A stretch of DNA of 64,000 nt from Frankia sp. QA3. Lineage in GTDB: Bacteria > Actinomycetota > Actinomycetes > Frankiales > Frankiaceae. The notes beneath the pieces were generated by a model, which was not told the DNA's origin, searched no databases, and saw only the letters and a list, made by a program, of their open reading frames with translations. A program made the position numbers and the translations under genes. This document shows positions 41,989-51,004 of the stretch, one piece after another (position 1 is the first letter of the stretch; every line of letters begins with the position of its first letter). The stretch is from positions 3,888,047-3,952,046 of the forward strand of contig NZ_CM001489.1 of NCBI RefSeq assembly GCF_000262465.1. Reading direction: 5' to 3'.

Positions 41989-44602
41989 CCGTCTCGCCGC
42001 CGCCCTCGGACCCACCGAGCCCCTCGCACCCACCAGGCCCCTCGCACCCACCAGGCCCCTCGGACCGGCCGGGCCCCTCGGACCGGCCGGGCCCCTCGGA
42101 ACGGCCGGGCCCCTCGGAACGGCCGGAACCCTCGGACCGGCCGGAACCCTCGGACCGGCCGGAAGCGCCGGACCGCTCGGACCTGGCCGTCGCCTCATCG
42201 TCCGGCGCGGCGGGGCCGATGCCAGCCTCGGTGGTCGCGGACCAGTGCATCTCGACGCAGACGACGCCTTCGCCGATCGTCCCGCCGGCGCGGACGAGCC
42301 CCGAGCCGCCGGGGCCGAACTCGCCGGTCCGGCCGAAGTCGGCCAGGGTCGGCGCGGGGCGGACAGGTCGTCCCGGCCTCGCCGGCCCTTCGACCGCCCC
42401 CTGCGCCGGCAGGGCGGACGGGGCGGGGGCACGGCGCGCCGGATAGGTGAGGTAGATGCTCGCCTGCGCGGCGCCGAGGTAGCCGGTGAGCATGACCGGC
42501 CCCTGGCGGACGGCGGCCAGCACCGCCGAGACCCGGGCGAGGAACTCCCGGTGCACCGGTTCGGGCAGCACGGACAGGTCGCCGTCCGTCTGGGCGGTGA
42601 CGGCGATGCCCCGGGCCTCGGCCTGCTCGATCGGCCCGACCAGGTCGCGCAGCGTGTCGGCGCCGGCCCCGGTGAGGTCCCGGCGCAGCGCCCGGGCCCG
42701 CGCCGTGCACAGGGCACGCACCTCCGGCCGGCTCGGATCGCTCCGACCGGCGGCGATGTCGCGCAGCAGCGGCAGGAACCGCGCGTCCAGCTCGGCGAGC
42801 CGCCGGCGCCGGTCCCGGCGGACGGTGCGGTCCAGTACCCGCCGGCTGGTCAGGTCGGCCTCCAGGTCGTCGGCCCACGCCCGCTCCTGCGCGCTGGCCC
42901 GCAGGACCGGCCCGAACATCGTGACCAGGACCTGCATGATCCACTGCGCGTATACCGCGGCGGCCAGCCGGGCCAGCACGAGCGGGTCGTCTCCGCCGCC
43001 GAGTCCGACGACGATCGCAACCATGGCCACGGTCGCGAAGCCGGCGGCGGCGTAGCGTTCCCGGTGCGGCCGGGACAGCACCGCCAGCGCCACCAGCAGC
43101 GGGTTGATCATGGTGGTGCCCCAGCTCACGACCAGCTCGCCGGGCGGCTCGACCGTGTTGACCGCGCCGGCGACCGCCGAGGCGACGGCCGCCAGCAGCA
43201 CGCCGACCGACTCGCGGCGACGCAGCGGCCGGCGGGCGACGACGCGGGCCGTCAGCCCGATGACCACGGCCGTCACCAGCCAGATCCCCAGGCCGGCCGG
43301 GGTCGACCGGGCCTCGTCGCGATGGACGACGACCGGGATGAACGCGGCGAGCCAGCCCACGACCACCGCGAGGGCGAACGCCCGGCGGGCCGCCGCGGCG
43401 AACTGCTCCTCCAGCCGGTCGGCGCAGGCCGGCTCGGCGGCGACCGGCGGGGGCAGCTCCCACCTCAGCGTGATCCGGGTGCCCTGCCCGGGTTCGGACC
43501 AGATGTCGGCGGAGCCGCCCACGGCCTTCATCCGGGCGGACACCGAGTGCCGCAGTCCGAGGCGACGGCTGTCGGCGGCCAGCTCCGCCGGCCGGAACCC
43601 GCGTCCCCGGTCGATGACGGACACCTCCAGCCGGCCGGGGCCGACCTGCGCGAGAACCCGGGCGTCGCCGGTGCCGGCGTGGGATCGGACGTTGCGCAGC
43701 GCCTCGCCCATCGCGGCGGCGACGGCGGCGCCGACCTCGTCGGGCACCCACTCGCACGCCGGCTCCGGCCCGTCCTCCGGCGTCTCGGTGGCCAGATCGA
43801 CCCGCAGGCCGGCGCCGCGCGCGCTCCCGACGGCCTGGTCGATGCGTTCGGTGAGGGTGGGACCCGCGTCCGGCCGGCTGGCCAGGTGCTCCTCGACGGC
43901 GTGCACACTCTCGGCGCACTGCCGGCGCAGGTCGGCGACCGGCTGGTCCTCGCTCATGCCCAGGCCGGTGAGTGTGTTGAGGATCGTGTCGTGCAGGAGC
44001 CGCTCCTGCTCGCGGGAGTCCTGCTCGCGCCCCTCGGCGACAATCTGCCGGCGCCGCCGGGCGGTCGCGTCGCGGTGCTGGCGGTCGGCCTCGACCGCGA
44101 CCCGGCGCAGCCGCCCGGCGGCGTGATGCAGCAGACCGCCGACGACGAGGAGGATCGCCGTCGAGGCGAACACCTGAGGCCGGTGGCGGGCGGCGCCGGC
44201 GAGCTGGGCGGCCATCAGCACCGCCGTGGCGACGGCGAAGCGCCGCGACGGCAGGGCGAACGCCGCCGCCACCACGGCGGTGAGCAGGCCGACGAAGGCG
44301 AACGAGGCGGGATCCCCCCGCGACGGGTCAGGCGTCAGCCAGCCCGTGGCCAGCGCGACGAGGGCCGCCACGGCCACGTCGGCGACCGCCATGGCCCGGC
44401 GCGGGCGGCGGCGCAGGTGCACGACGAACAGCACTCCCCACGCCAGCACGACGACCGGGCCGGCCAGCGCCGCCGGGTGCGCGCGGTACCAGTCGGCCCA
44501 GGCGGCGACGAAGACCAGCAGGTAGCCCAACTGGGCGACCCGCAGCCGGACGGTGCACCGAACCATCACCGTTGACAACGCCTGCACCGAGCGTCCGTTC
44601 AT
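41831..44602 (-). CDS. Large membrane histidine kinase with a second membrane/kinase-like half
   Basis: About 923 aa from the ATG 44602; an ATG at 44566 is also possible. Four or five helices are followed by a HisKA_3 helix with the phospho-acceptor His (ERLLHDTILNTLTGLG), then an HATPase_c domain (GEALRNVRSHA, VIDRGRGF, GGSADIWSEPGQGTRITL). The chain then continues with a second set of ~5 helices and a helical region (RVLDRTVRRDRRRRLAELDARF) that looks like a degenerate second kinase half without His or ATP motifs. The tail carries ~9 copies of a GRSEGP-like hexapeptide from 18-bp DNA repeats and runs antisense into the GlpD-like gene. No response-regulator gene is adjacent. Confidence 0.8.
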   Translation of the reverse strand: MNGRSVQALSTVMVRCTVRLRVAQLGYLLVFVAAWADWYRAHPAALAGPVVVLAWGVLFVVHLRRRPRRAMAVADVAVAALVALATGWLTPDPSRGDPASFAFVGLLTAVVAAAFALPSRRFAVATAVLMAAQLAGAARHRPQVFASTAILLVVGGLLHHAAGRLRRVAVEADRQHRDATARRRRQIVAEGREQDSREQERLLHDTILNTLTGLGMSEDQPVADLRRQCAESVHAVEEHLASRPDAGPTLTERIDQAVGSARGAGLRVDLATETPEDGPEPACEWVPDEVGAAVAAAMGEALRNVRSHAGTGDARVLAQVGPGRLEVSVIDRGRGFRPAELAADSRRLGLRHSVSARMKAVGGSADIWSEPGQGTRITLRWELPPPVAAEPACADRLEEQFAAAARRAFALAVVVGWLAAFIPVVVHRDEARSTPAGLGIWLVTAVVIGLTARVVARRPLRRRESVGVLLAAVASAVAGAVNTVEPPGELVVSWGTTMINPLLVALAVLSRPHRERYAAAGFATVAMVAIVVGLGGGDDPLVLARLAAAVYAQWIMQVLVTMFGPVLRASAQERAWADDLEADLTSRRVLDRTVRRDRRRRLAELDARFLPLLRDIAAGRSDPSRPEVRALCTARARALRRDLTGAGADTLRDLVGPIEQAEARGIAVTAQTDGDLSVLPEPVHREFLARVSAVLAAVRQGPVMLTGYLGAAQASIYLTYPARRAPAPSALPAQGAVEGPARPGRPVRPAPTLADFGRTGEFGPGGSGLVRAGGTIGEGVVCVEMHWSATTEAGIGPAAPDDEATARSERSGASGRSEGSGRSEGSGRSEGPGRSEGPGRSEGPGRSEGPGGCEGPGGCEGLGGSEGGGETVSSSPRGRTGGWRRRAPRDARRGRGRSASAGPAGPPDRAPPRGAPRTAAPPP
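42002..42181. repeat. 18-bp tandem repeat, about 10 units
   Basis: Units of the form CCCCTCGGACCGGCCGGG run for 180 bp with graded divergence (CGCACCCACCAGG on the left, CGGACCGGCCGGA on the right). They lie just past the GlpD-like stop and inside the 3' end of the kinase gene, where they keep frame. Confidence 0.92.
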
Positions 44603-44743
44603 GTCGCATAAGTCTGAACGATATGGCCGCCGCCCCCCGCGCATGGGGCGGGTATCCCGCACGTGGTAGTCCGGGCCGGGCCGGACTACGGGAATCCCAT
44701 AATTCCCAGCCTTTCGCGGAGAATCCCGTCCGGGAAGCGCCGC

Positions 44744-45895
44744 TCATCCCACGGTGTCGACGGTGAGCCGCGCGACCTGCTCCAGGTGCTGGCGGGTGTC
44801 CCCGAAGGCGGCGACGAGGCGTTTCGCGCGCTTGTAGAAGAAATGGGTGTCGTGCTCCCAGGTATAGCCGATCCCGCCGTGGTACTGGATCATCGCGGCG
44901 GTGGCGTCGCCGGCGGCCTGATTCGCCTTGCTCTTCGCCACGGCGACGGCGAGGTCGGTGTCCGGCCGGCCCTCGTCGAGGGCGTGCGCCGCGTACAGCA
45001 CGGCATGCTCGGCCATGGTCACGGCGACGTGCAGGTCGGCGAGGTGGTGGGCCAGCGCCTGGAACGACCCGACCGGACGGCCGAACTGGACCCGGGCGGT
45101 GTCGTAGGCGACGGTCCGGGTCAGCGCCGCCCGGGCGACGCCGACGAGGTCCGCGGCGGCCAGCACGGCGCCGCGGCGCAGCAGGTCCGCCAGCGCCGCG
45201 GCGCCCGAGCCCGGCAGGCGGGCGGCCGGTGCCCCGGTCAACGTCAACGCGGCGAGCCGGGTGGTCCCGTCGATGCTCGCCTGCCGTTCGATCCGCACGC
45301 CGGCCCCCCCACGTTCCAGCAGGTACAGACCCACGCCGCCCTCGCCACGGCCGGCACCGGCACCGGCACCGGCGGGCGCGTCCGGCTCGGTGGCCGCGAC
45401 CACGATGACGTCGGCCACGTGGGCGTACTCGACGCCGGAGACGACGCCGTCGAGCCGGCCCGCGGCGTCGGCGCGCACGGCGATCCCGCCGCGGCCGAGG
45501 CGCCCACCCGGGCCGCGCAGCGCCACGGTGGCGACGAGCTCGCCCGCACCGAGCGGCCCGAGCACGGCCGCGGCCTGCTCCGGCGTGCCGGCCCGCCCGA
45601 CGGCCGCACCGGCGAGCACGGTCACCGCCCATGGCCCGGGGATCACCCCGGCGCCGAACTCCCGCGCGATCACCTGGGCGTCGAGCAGACCGAGGCCGAG
45701 GCCGCCGTGGTCCTGCGGCACGCACACCGACAGCCAGCCCTGCTCCCCGATCGCCCGCCACAGGTCGGCGGGATGGCCGTCGCCCCGTTCGTCGTCGACG
45801 ACCGCCCGCACCGCCCGCAGGTCGAAGCGGTCGGCGAGGAAGGCGCGGACGGTCTCGGCGAGGGCACGCTGCTCGTCGGTGAGGGCGAAGTACAC
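44744..45895 (-). CDS. Acyl-CoA dehydrogenase, small/beta-type subunit
   Basis: A 383-aa protein with a GTG start at 45895 (MYFALTDEQRALAETVRAFL). It has the ACAD fold: CVPQDHGGLGLGLLDAQ, AYDTARVQFGRPVGSFQALAHHLADL, and IQYHGGIGYTWEHDTHFFYKRAKRL. The normal SEPGAGSD-type FAD loop is replaced by VATVALRGPGG, as in the FadE subunits that pair with a second, different ACAD to form alpha2beta2 heterotetramers acting on bulky (for example steroid side-chain) CoA esters. The next gene upstream encodes just such a partner. The assignment to steroid or other substrates is inference. Confidence 0.88.
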   Translation of the reverse strand: MYFALTDEQRALAETVRAFLADRFDLRAVRAVVDDERGDGHPADLWRAIGEQGWLSVCVPQDHGGLGLGLLDAQVIAREFGAGVIPGPWAVTVLAGAAVGRAGTPEQAAAVLGPLGAGELVATVALRGPGGRLGRGGIAVRADAAGRLDGVVSGVEYAHVADVIVVAATEPDAPAGAGAGAGRGEGGVGLYLLERGGAGVRIERQASIDGTTRLAALTLTGAPAARLPGSGAAALADLLRRGAVLAAADLVGVARAALTRTVAYDTARVQFGRPVGSFQALAHHLADLHVAVTMAEHAVLYAAHALDEGRPDTDLAVAVAKSKANQAAGDATAAMIQYHGGIGYTWEHDTHFFYKRAKRLVAAFGDTRQHLEQVARLTVDTVG

Positions 45896-45955
45896 GGGCG
45901 CGGTTCTCCTGAGGGCCGGGCGGGGCGAGCAGCGACGCGGGACGGGGCGATGCAG

Positions 45956-46030
45956 GGCGAGGCGGGGAGAGGCGAGGCGGGGAGGGGCGAGGCGGGGAGG
46001 GGAGGGGCGAGGCGGGGAGGGGCGACACCG
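45956..46030. repeat. 15-bp tandem repeat between the two acyl-CoA dehydrogenase genes
   Basis: About four to five units of GGCGAGGCGGGGAGG, some with an extra GGGGA, fill the intergenic space between the two co-directional genes, so they may affect the upstream untranslated RNA of the small subunit gene. Confidence 0.85.
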
Positions 46031-46054
46031 ATCGGAGGGACGCCGGGCGGCAGC

Positions 46055-47233
46055 CTACGACCCGCGGGGCAGGCCCAGCACGCGTTCGGCGACGATCGTG
46101 CGCTGCACCTGCGATGATCCGCCCCAGATCGTGACCGAACGGGTCCAGAAGCTCTCCTGGCGCAGTGCGGTCAGGTCGAGGTCCGCGGTGGGCCGCAGCA
46201 GGGCGACGTCGGCGCCGAGCAGCTCGTCGAACGTCTCGAACAGGCCCTGGTAGGCCTGCGACCACTGCAGCTTCGTCACCGACGACGCCGCCCCCAGGTC
46301 GCGGCCCTGCTCCACCTCGGTGAGCACGTGCATCGCCTGGTAGCGCAGGCACTCCAGCTCGACCCGGCGCCGGGCGAGCTCCTGGCGCAGCACCGGGTCG
46401 CCGTCACGGCCCAGCGCCCGGGCGACCCGCACGATCTCGTCGTAGGCCTGCCGGTAGGCGGTGTACTGGCTGATCCCGGCCGCACCGCGCTCGAAGGACA
46501 GCAGCAGCATCGCCGTCGCCCAGCCGTTGCCGATCCCGCCCAGGCACTGCGACGCCGGCACCCGCACGTCGGTGAGGAAGACCTCGCCGAACTCGCTGAC
46601 CCCGCTCATCTGCCGGATCGGGCGCACCTCCACCCCGGGGGCGTGCATGTCGATGAGCAACAGCGACAGGCCACGGTGGCGGCTGCTGCCGGGTTCCGTG
46701 CGGACCATCGTGAAGATCCGGTCGCCGCGGCCGGCGAACGTGGTCCACACCTTCTGGCCGTTGACGACGAACTCGTCTCCGTCGAGCACCCCGTGGGTGC
46801 GCAGGGCGGCGAGGTCGGAACCCGCGCCCGGCTCCGAGAAGCCCTGGCACCAGATCACCTCGTTGCGCAGCATCGGCCCGATGATCTCGGCCTTCTGCTC
46901 CGGGGTGCCCACGGCCATGACGGTCGGGGCGAGGAAGACCAGGCCGAGGCTGTTCACCGAGCGGGGGGCACGGGCGCGCACCAGCTCGGAGTCGTGGATC
47001 GCCCGCATCGCCGGGGTGCCGCCGCGACCGCCGTACTCGACCGGCCAGTCGATCCCGGCGAACCCGGCCAGCGCCTTGCGCCGCTCCCAGTCCCGGCGCA
47101 GGTCGAATGCCTCGTCCTCGCCGACGGTGGCCCAGAAGCCGGGTTCCGTCCAGGCCGCGGGAATGTTCGCGGCGAGCCAGGCGCGCAGCTCGTCGCGGAA
47201 CTCCTCCGCCTGCGGGGGGTAGCTCAGATCCAC
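46055..47233 (-). CDS. Acyl-CoA dehydrogenase, large/alpha-type subunit
   Basis: I take the GTG at 47233 (392 aa, VDLSYPPQAEEFRDELRAWL); an in-frame GTG at 47269 is possible. It contains WCQGFSEPGAGSDLAALRT (FAD loop), GQKVWTTFAGRGD, QMSGVSEFGEVFLTDVRVP and the C-terminal VTIWGGSSQVQRTIVAERVLGLP. This long-loop ACAD type (like FadE26/FadE29-class subunits) forms heteromers with a small-type ACAD, here the next gene downstream. Together they would introduce a double bond in a branched or cyclic acyl-CoA. It is divergent from the second GlpD gene. Confidence 0.88.
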   Translation of the reverse strand: MDLSYPPQAEEFRDELRAWLAANIPAAWTEPGFWATVGEDEAFDLRRDWERRKALAGFAGIDWPVEYGGRGGTPAMRAIHDSELVRARAPRSVNSLGLVFLAPTVMAVGTPEQKAEIIGPMLRNEVIWCQGFSEPGAGSDLAALRTHGVLDGDEFVVNGQKVWTTFAGRGDRIFTMVRTEPGSSRHRGLSLLLIDMHAPGVEVRPIRQMSGVSEFGEVFLTDVRVPASQCLGGIGNGWATAMLLLSFERGAAGISQYTAYRQAYDEIVRVARALGRDGDPVLRQELARRRVELECLRYQAMHVLTEVEQGRDLGAASSVTKLQWSQAYQGLFETFDELLGADVALLRPTADLDLTALRQESFWTRSVTIWGGSSQVQRTIVAERVLGLPRGS

Positions 47234-47496
47234 GTGGTCTAACCCATCTTGTCGGCGTGTGCCCGCCACGGGAGCCGGGCTCAGTCCAGACCGTAGTACT
47301 CGATAACCGCGTGGTGCGCCGGTCGCCGGTCGCAGACCCCGGCGACGCCTCGGCGCCCCCCGCCGGACGCCCGCCGTTCACCCGCGCACAGGCGCCGGTC
47401 ACCGCCAGCCGGCACGATGGGGATGCGGTCGCCGCGGCACCGCCCGGACCCGCCCGCATGAAGCCGGGACCCGCCTGCCTGAAGGAGGACAGCCGC

Positions 47497-49278
47497 ATGA
47501 CGCCGACCAGGCTCGCAGCGCCGACCGCGGGCCTCGATCCCGCCCGCCGCGCCGAGGCGCTGCGCCGGATGCGCACCGAGGTGATGGACGTCGCCGTGAT
47601 CGGCGGCGGGGTGACCGGCGCAGGAGTCGCGCTGGACGCCGCCACCCGCGGACTGTCGGTGGCCCTCGTCGAGGCCCGCGACCTCGCCGCCGGCACCTCC
47701 AGCCGCTCCAGCAAGCTGATCCACGGAGGGCTGCGCTACCTCGAACAGCTCAACGCCCCGCTGGTCCGCGAGGCCCTGCGGGAACGTTCCCTCATGCTGG
47801 ACACCCTCGCCCCGCACCTCGTCCACAGCGTCCCGTTCCTGCTGCCGCTGACCCACCACGGCTGGGAACGCGCCTACATCGGCAGCGGTGTGCTGCTGTA
47901 CGACACCCTCGGCCAGGGCCTGGCCCGCATCGCGCCGGGCGGCGACGGGACCATGCCCCACCACCGGCACCTGAGCCGCAAGGCGGCGCTGCGGGTCTTC
48001 CCGTCCCTGCGCTCCGACGCCCTCGTCGGCGCCATCCAGTACTGGGATGGCCAGGTCGACGACGCCCGGCACACCCTGTTCGTGGCGCGGACCGCGGTGC
48101 GCTACGGGGCGCTCGTCGCGACGAGCGCGCGGGTCACCGGCCTGCTGCGGGAGGGCGAGCGGGTCGCCGGCGTCACGGTGCTCGACCTGGAGTCCGGCGA
48201 GGAGATCGCGCTGCGCGCCCGGCAGACCATCAACGCGGCCGGGGTGTGGACCGACGAGATCCAGTCGATGGTGGGTGGGCGGGGACGGCTGTCCGTCCGG
48301 GCCTCGAAGGGGGTGCACATCGTCGTTCCCCGCGACCGCATCCACGGCGAGACGGGGCTGATCCTGCGTACCGAGAAGAGCGTGCTTTTCGTCATCCCCT
48401 GGGGCGGTCACTGGATCATCGGCACCACCGACACCGACTGGAACCTCGACCTCGCCCACCCGGCCGCGAGCAGCGCCGACATCGACTACCTGCTCACCAC
48501 CGTCAACCGGGTGCTGCGCACCCCGCTGACCGCGGACGACATCACCGGCGTGTACGCGGGCCTGCGGCCGCTGCTGGCCGGCGAGTCCGAGGACACCTCG
48601 CAGCTCTCCCGCGAGCACGCCGTCGTCACCCCCGTGCCGGGCCTGACGATGGTCGCCGGCGGCAAGTACACGACCTACCGGGTGATGGCCGCCGACGCCG
48701 TCGACGCGGCGGTGGGTGGGATGAACCGGGCGGTGCCGGCCTCGTGCACCGAGAAGATCCCGCTGCTCGGGGCGGACGGCTTCCCCGCCCTGTGGAACGC
48801 CCGGGAGACCCTCGCCCGCCGGGCCGGGCTGCACGTCGGCTGGATCGAACACCTGCTGCACCGCTACGGCACCCTCGCCGAGGAGGTGCTGGAGCTCGCC
48901 GCGTCCCGCGCGGAGCTCGCCCGGCCGCTGCCCGGAGCGTCGACCTACCTGGCAGCCGAGGCGGTCTACGCGGCCACCCATGAGGGGGCGCTGCACCTGG
49001 AGGACGTGCTGACCCGCCGGACCCGCATCTCCATCGAGACCGCCGACCGCGGCGTCGAGGCGGCCCGCCACGTCGCCGAGCTCATCGCCCCCACGCTCGG
49101 CTGGGACGCCGCCGCCCGTGACCGTGAGGTCGAGCACTACCTGGCCCGGGTACAGGCCGAACGGGCCTCGCAGCGGCAGGCCGACGACGCCACCGCGGAC
49201 GCGGCCCGGCTCGGCGCACCCGACGTGCGCCGCCTGGGCCGCACCGAACGCCGCGCCCCCGCACCGACCGCCGGCTGA
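47497..49278 (+). CDS. glpD: Glycerol-3-phosphate dehydrogenase GlpD, paralogue 2
   Basis: The ATG at 47497 has GAAGGAGGA 7 nt upstream; 593 aa. It has VIGGGVTGAGVALDAATRG, GTSSRSSKLIHGGLRYLEQL, RQTINAAGVWTDE, HWIIGTTDTDW, and VAGGKYTTYRVMAADAVD, then a full C-terminal DAO_C domain (AVYAATHEGALHLEDVLTRRTRISIE). This is the standard bacterial GlpD length and is closer to typical GlpD than paralogue 1, which lacks the IIGTTDTDW form. It catalyses G3P to DHAP with quinone as acceptor. A terminator follows directly. Confidence 0.93.
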   Translation: MTPTRLAAPTAGLDPARRAEALRRMRTEVMDVAVIGGGVTGAGVALDAATRGLSVALVEARDLAAGTSSRSSKLIHGGLRYLEQLNAPLVREALRERSLMLDTLAPHLVHSVPFLLPLTHHGWERAYIGSGVLLYDTLGQGLARIAPGGDGTMPHHRHLSRKAALRVFPSLRSDALVGAIQYWDGQVDDARHTLFVARTAVRYGALVATSARVTGLLREGERVAGVTVLDLESGEEIALRARQTINAAGVWTDEIQSMVGGRGRLSVRASKGVHIVVPRDRIHGETGLILRTEKSVLFVIPWGGHWIIGTTDTDWNLDLAHPAASSADIDYLLTTVNRVLRTPLTADDITGVYAGLRPLLAGESEDTSQLSREHAVVTPVPGLTMVAGGKYTTYRVMAADAVDAAVGGMNRAVPASCTEKIPLLGADGFPALWNARETLARRAGLHVGWIEHLLHRYGTLAEEVLELAASRAELARPLPGASTYLAAEAVYAATHEGALHLEDVLTRRTRISIETADRGVEAARHVAELIAPTLGWDAAARDREVEHYLARVQAERASQRQADDATADAARLGAPDVRRLGRTERRAPAPTAG

Positions 49279-49292
49279 GCCGTCCCACGGCG

Positions 49293-49322
49293 GAACCCGG
49301 GCAATGCAACGGCCCGGGTTTT
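49293..49322 (+). terminator. Rho-independent terminator of glpD
   Basis: AACCCGGGC and GCCCGGGTT form a stem of 8-9 bp with a short loop, followed by TTTTAG. It starts 15 bp after the glpD stop and is one of the few T-tailed terminators in the window. Confidence 0.85.
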
Positions 49323-49351
49323 AGTAGGCCGGCGCGCGGAACGACGCCTGC

Positions 49352-49495
49352 ATGGCTACCATTCTCTGGATCATCGCGGCGATCTTCGTCATCGCGGGAA
49401 TTGTCACGATCGTCCGTGGGGGTCTCATCTACGGCATCGTGCTCATCGTCGTCGGGCTGCTCATCGGGCCGGGTGGTGTTTCGGTGTTCAGTTGA
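49352..49495 (+). CDS. GPGG-motif small membrane protein, 47 aa
   Basis: A short frame from the ATG 49352 to TGA 49493-49495. It reads MATILWIIAAIFVIAGIV, then a short RGG turn, then YGIVLIVVGLLIGPGGVSVFS. It has two hydrophobic helices and ends in GPGG, the hallmark of a family of tiny actinobacterial membrane proteins of unknown function. It converges on the flavoprotein gene 30 bp away. Confidence 0.8.
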   Translation: MATILWIIAAIFVIAGIVTIVRGGLIYGIVLIVVGLLIGPGGVSVFS

Positions 49496-49525
49496 CGGGC
49501 GCATTCCAGCCGGCCGAAAGCGGTA

Positions 49526-51004
49526 TCAAAAACCGTATTCCTCCAGCAGGCGGAGCCACACCTCGCTCACCGTCGGAAACGAGGGCACCGCGTGCCACAG
49601 CCGCTCGACCGGCACCGCGCCGACGATCGCGACCGTCGCCGCGTGCACCATCTCCTGGGTGTCCGGGCCGGTGAACGTCGCGCCCACCAGGACCCGCCGG
49701 GACTCGTCGACGACGATCTTCGAGGTACCGGTGATTCCCTCACCACGCACCGACGCCCCCGCCACCCCGCCGGTCGCGACGCTGACCGCCCGCACCGCCA
49801 GACCCGCCTCCCGCGCGGCCCGCTCGGTCAACCCGACCGCGCTGACCTGGGGATCGGTGAAGGTCACCCGCGGGATGGCGACGTTGTCCGCCACGTCGCG
49901 GGCGGGCTCGCCGGCGGCGTCCCGGCGGCCGGTGATGACGTCGGCGACGATCCGCGCCTGGTACTTGCCCATGTGGGTGAGCAGGGCGCGGCCGCAGACG
50001 TCGCCGACCGCGTACAGCCATCCACCGCTCACCCCGACCGCCAGGAAACGGTCGTCGACCTCGATGAACCGGCCGGGCGACAAGCCGACGCCCGCCAGGC
50101 CCAGGTCCCCGGTCGCCGGGGTGCGCCCGACCGCCACCAGGATCTCGTCGGCGACGACGGTGCCGCCGGCGGAGTCCGACCCCGCCGCCCCGGCCTGGGT
50201 GCCCGCCACGCCGGCGAGGGTGACGGTCACCGGGCCGCGCGGCGCCTCGGGGCCGGGGCGGCTTCGACGCACCTCCACGGCCCGGGTGCCGAGGCGCACC
50301 GCGATGCCGTCCGCCTCGAACGCCGCCCGCACCTGCTCCCCGGCGAACTCCTCCTCCCGGGCGAGCAGCCGGGGCGAGCCCTCGACGAGGGTGACCTCCG
50401 CGCTGCCGAGCCGGCGGAACGCCTGGGCGAGCTCAGCGCCGACGGCGCCGCCGCCGAGCACCACGAGCCGGCGCGGCACCGAGCGGGCGGCGGTCGCCGA
50501 ACGGTTGTCCCAGGGCTCGGCGTCGGCGAGCCCCGGGATCGGCGGGACCGTCGCCCGGCTGCCGGTGGCCACCACCACCGCCCGCGACGCGGTCAGCACC
50601 CGGCGGTCGCCGTCGGCGGCGGTCACCTCGACCTGCCGCGGCCGCCCGGTCAGCCGGCCGGTCCCGCGGACGAGCGTCACGCCCTTGTCGGTCAGCCACG
50701 GCACCTGGGAATCGTCCGAAAAGCCGCCGACCAGCCGGTCGCGCCGGGCGAACACCGCCGCGGCGTCCAGCGCGCCGGTGACCGCCGCCGCGGCGCCGGG
50801 CACCCGCCGCGCCGCGGCCAGCACCTCCCCCGGCCGGATGAGGGTCTTGCTCGGGATGCAGCCCCAGTAGCTGCACTCGCCGCCGACGAGCTCCCGTTCG
50901 ACGACGGTCACGGCGAGCCCCGCGTCGGCGCACCGGCCGGCGACGTTCTCCCCGGCGGGTCCCGCACCGAGCACGATCACATCCACCTGCGCGTCCTGGT
51001 CCAC
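49526..51004 (-). CDS. Pyridine nucleotide-disulfide oxidoreductase (Lpd/MerA family)
   Basis: A 492-aa protein with FAD motif VIVLGAGPAGENVAGRCADAG, the redox disulfide ECSYWGCIPSK (CxxxxC), the NAD-binding motif LVVLGGGAVGAELAQAF, FAD motif 2 WLYAVGDVCGRALLTHMG, and a C-terminal dimer domain. The C-terminal active-site motif of lipoamide dehydrogenases is HxHPTxSE; here it is HAVPSFPTVSE, with the first His kept, as in a branch of uncharacterised NAD(P)/FAD oxidoreductases. No 2-oxoacid dehydrogenase genes are nearby, so it is likely a stand-alone quinone or disulfide reductase. Confidence 0.88.
   Translation of the reverse strand: MDQDAQVDVIVLGAGPAGENVAGRCADAGLAVTVVERELVGGECSYWGCIPSKTLIRPGEVLAAARRVPGAAAAVTGALDAAAVFARRDRLVGGFSDDSQVPWLTDKGVTLVRGTGRLTGRPRQVEVTAADGDRRVLTASRAVVVATGSRATVPPIPGLADAEPWDNRSATAARSVPRRLVVLGGGAVGAELAQAFRRLGSAEVTLVEGSPRLLAREEEFAGEQVRAAFEADGIAVRLGTRAVEVRRSRPGPEAPRGPVTVTLAGVAGTQAGAAGSDSAGGTVVADEILVAVGRTPATGDLGLAGVGLSPGRFIEVDDRFLAVGVSGGWLYAVGDVCGRALLTHMGKYQARIVADVITGRRDAAGEPARDVADNVAIPRVTFTDPQVSAVGLTERAAREAGLAVRAVSVATGGVAGASVRGEGITGTSKIVVDESRRVLVGATFTGPDTQEMVHAATVAIVGAVPVERLWHAVPSFPTVSEVWLRLLEEYGF

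Noticed and set aside
42002..42181. CRISPR-like or iteron array
   Set aside because: Units are adjacent, graded in divergence and encode a hexapeptide tail; no spacers and no replication genes nearby.
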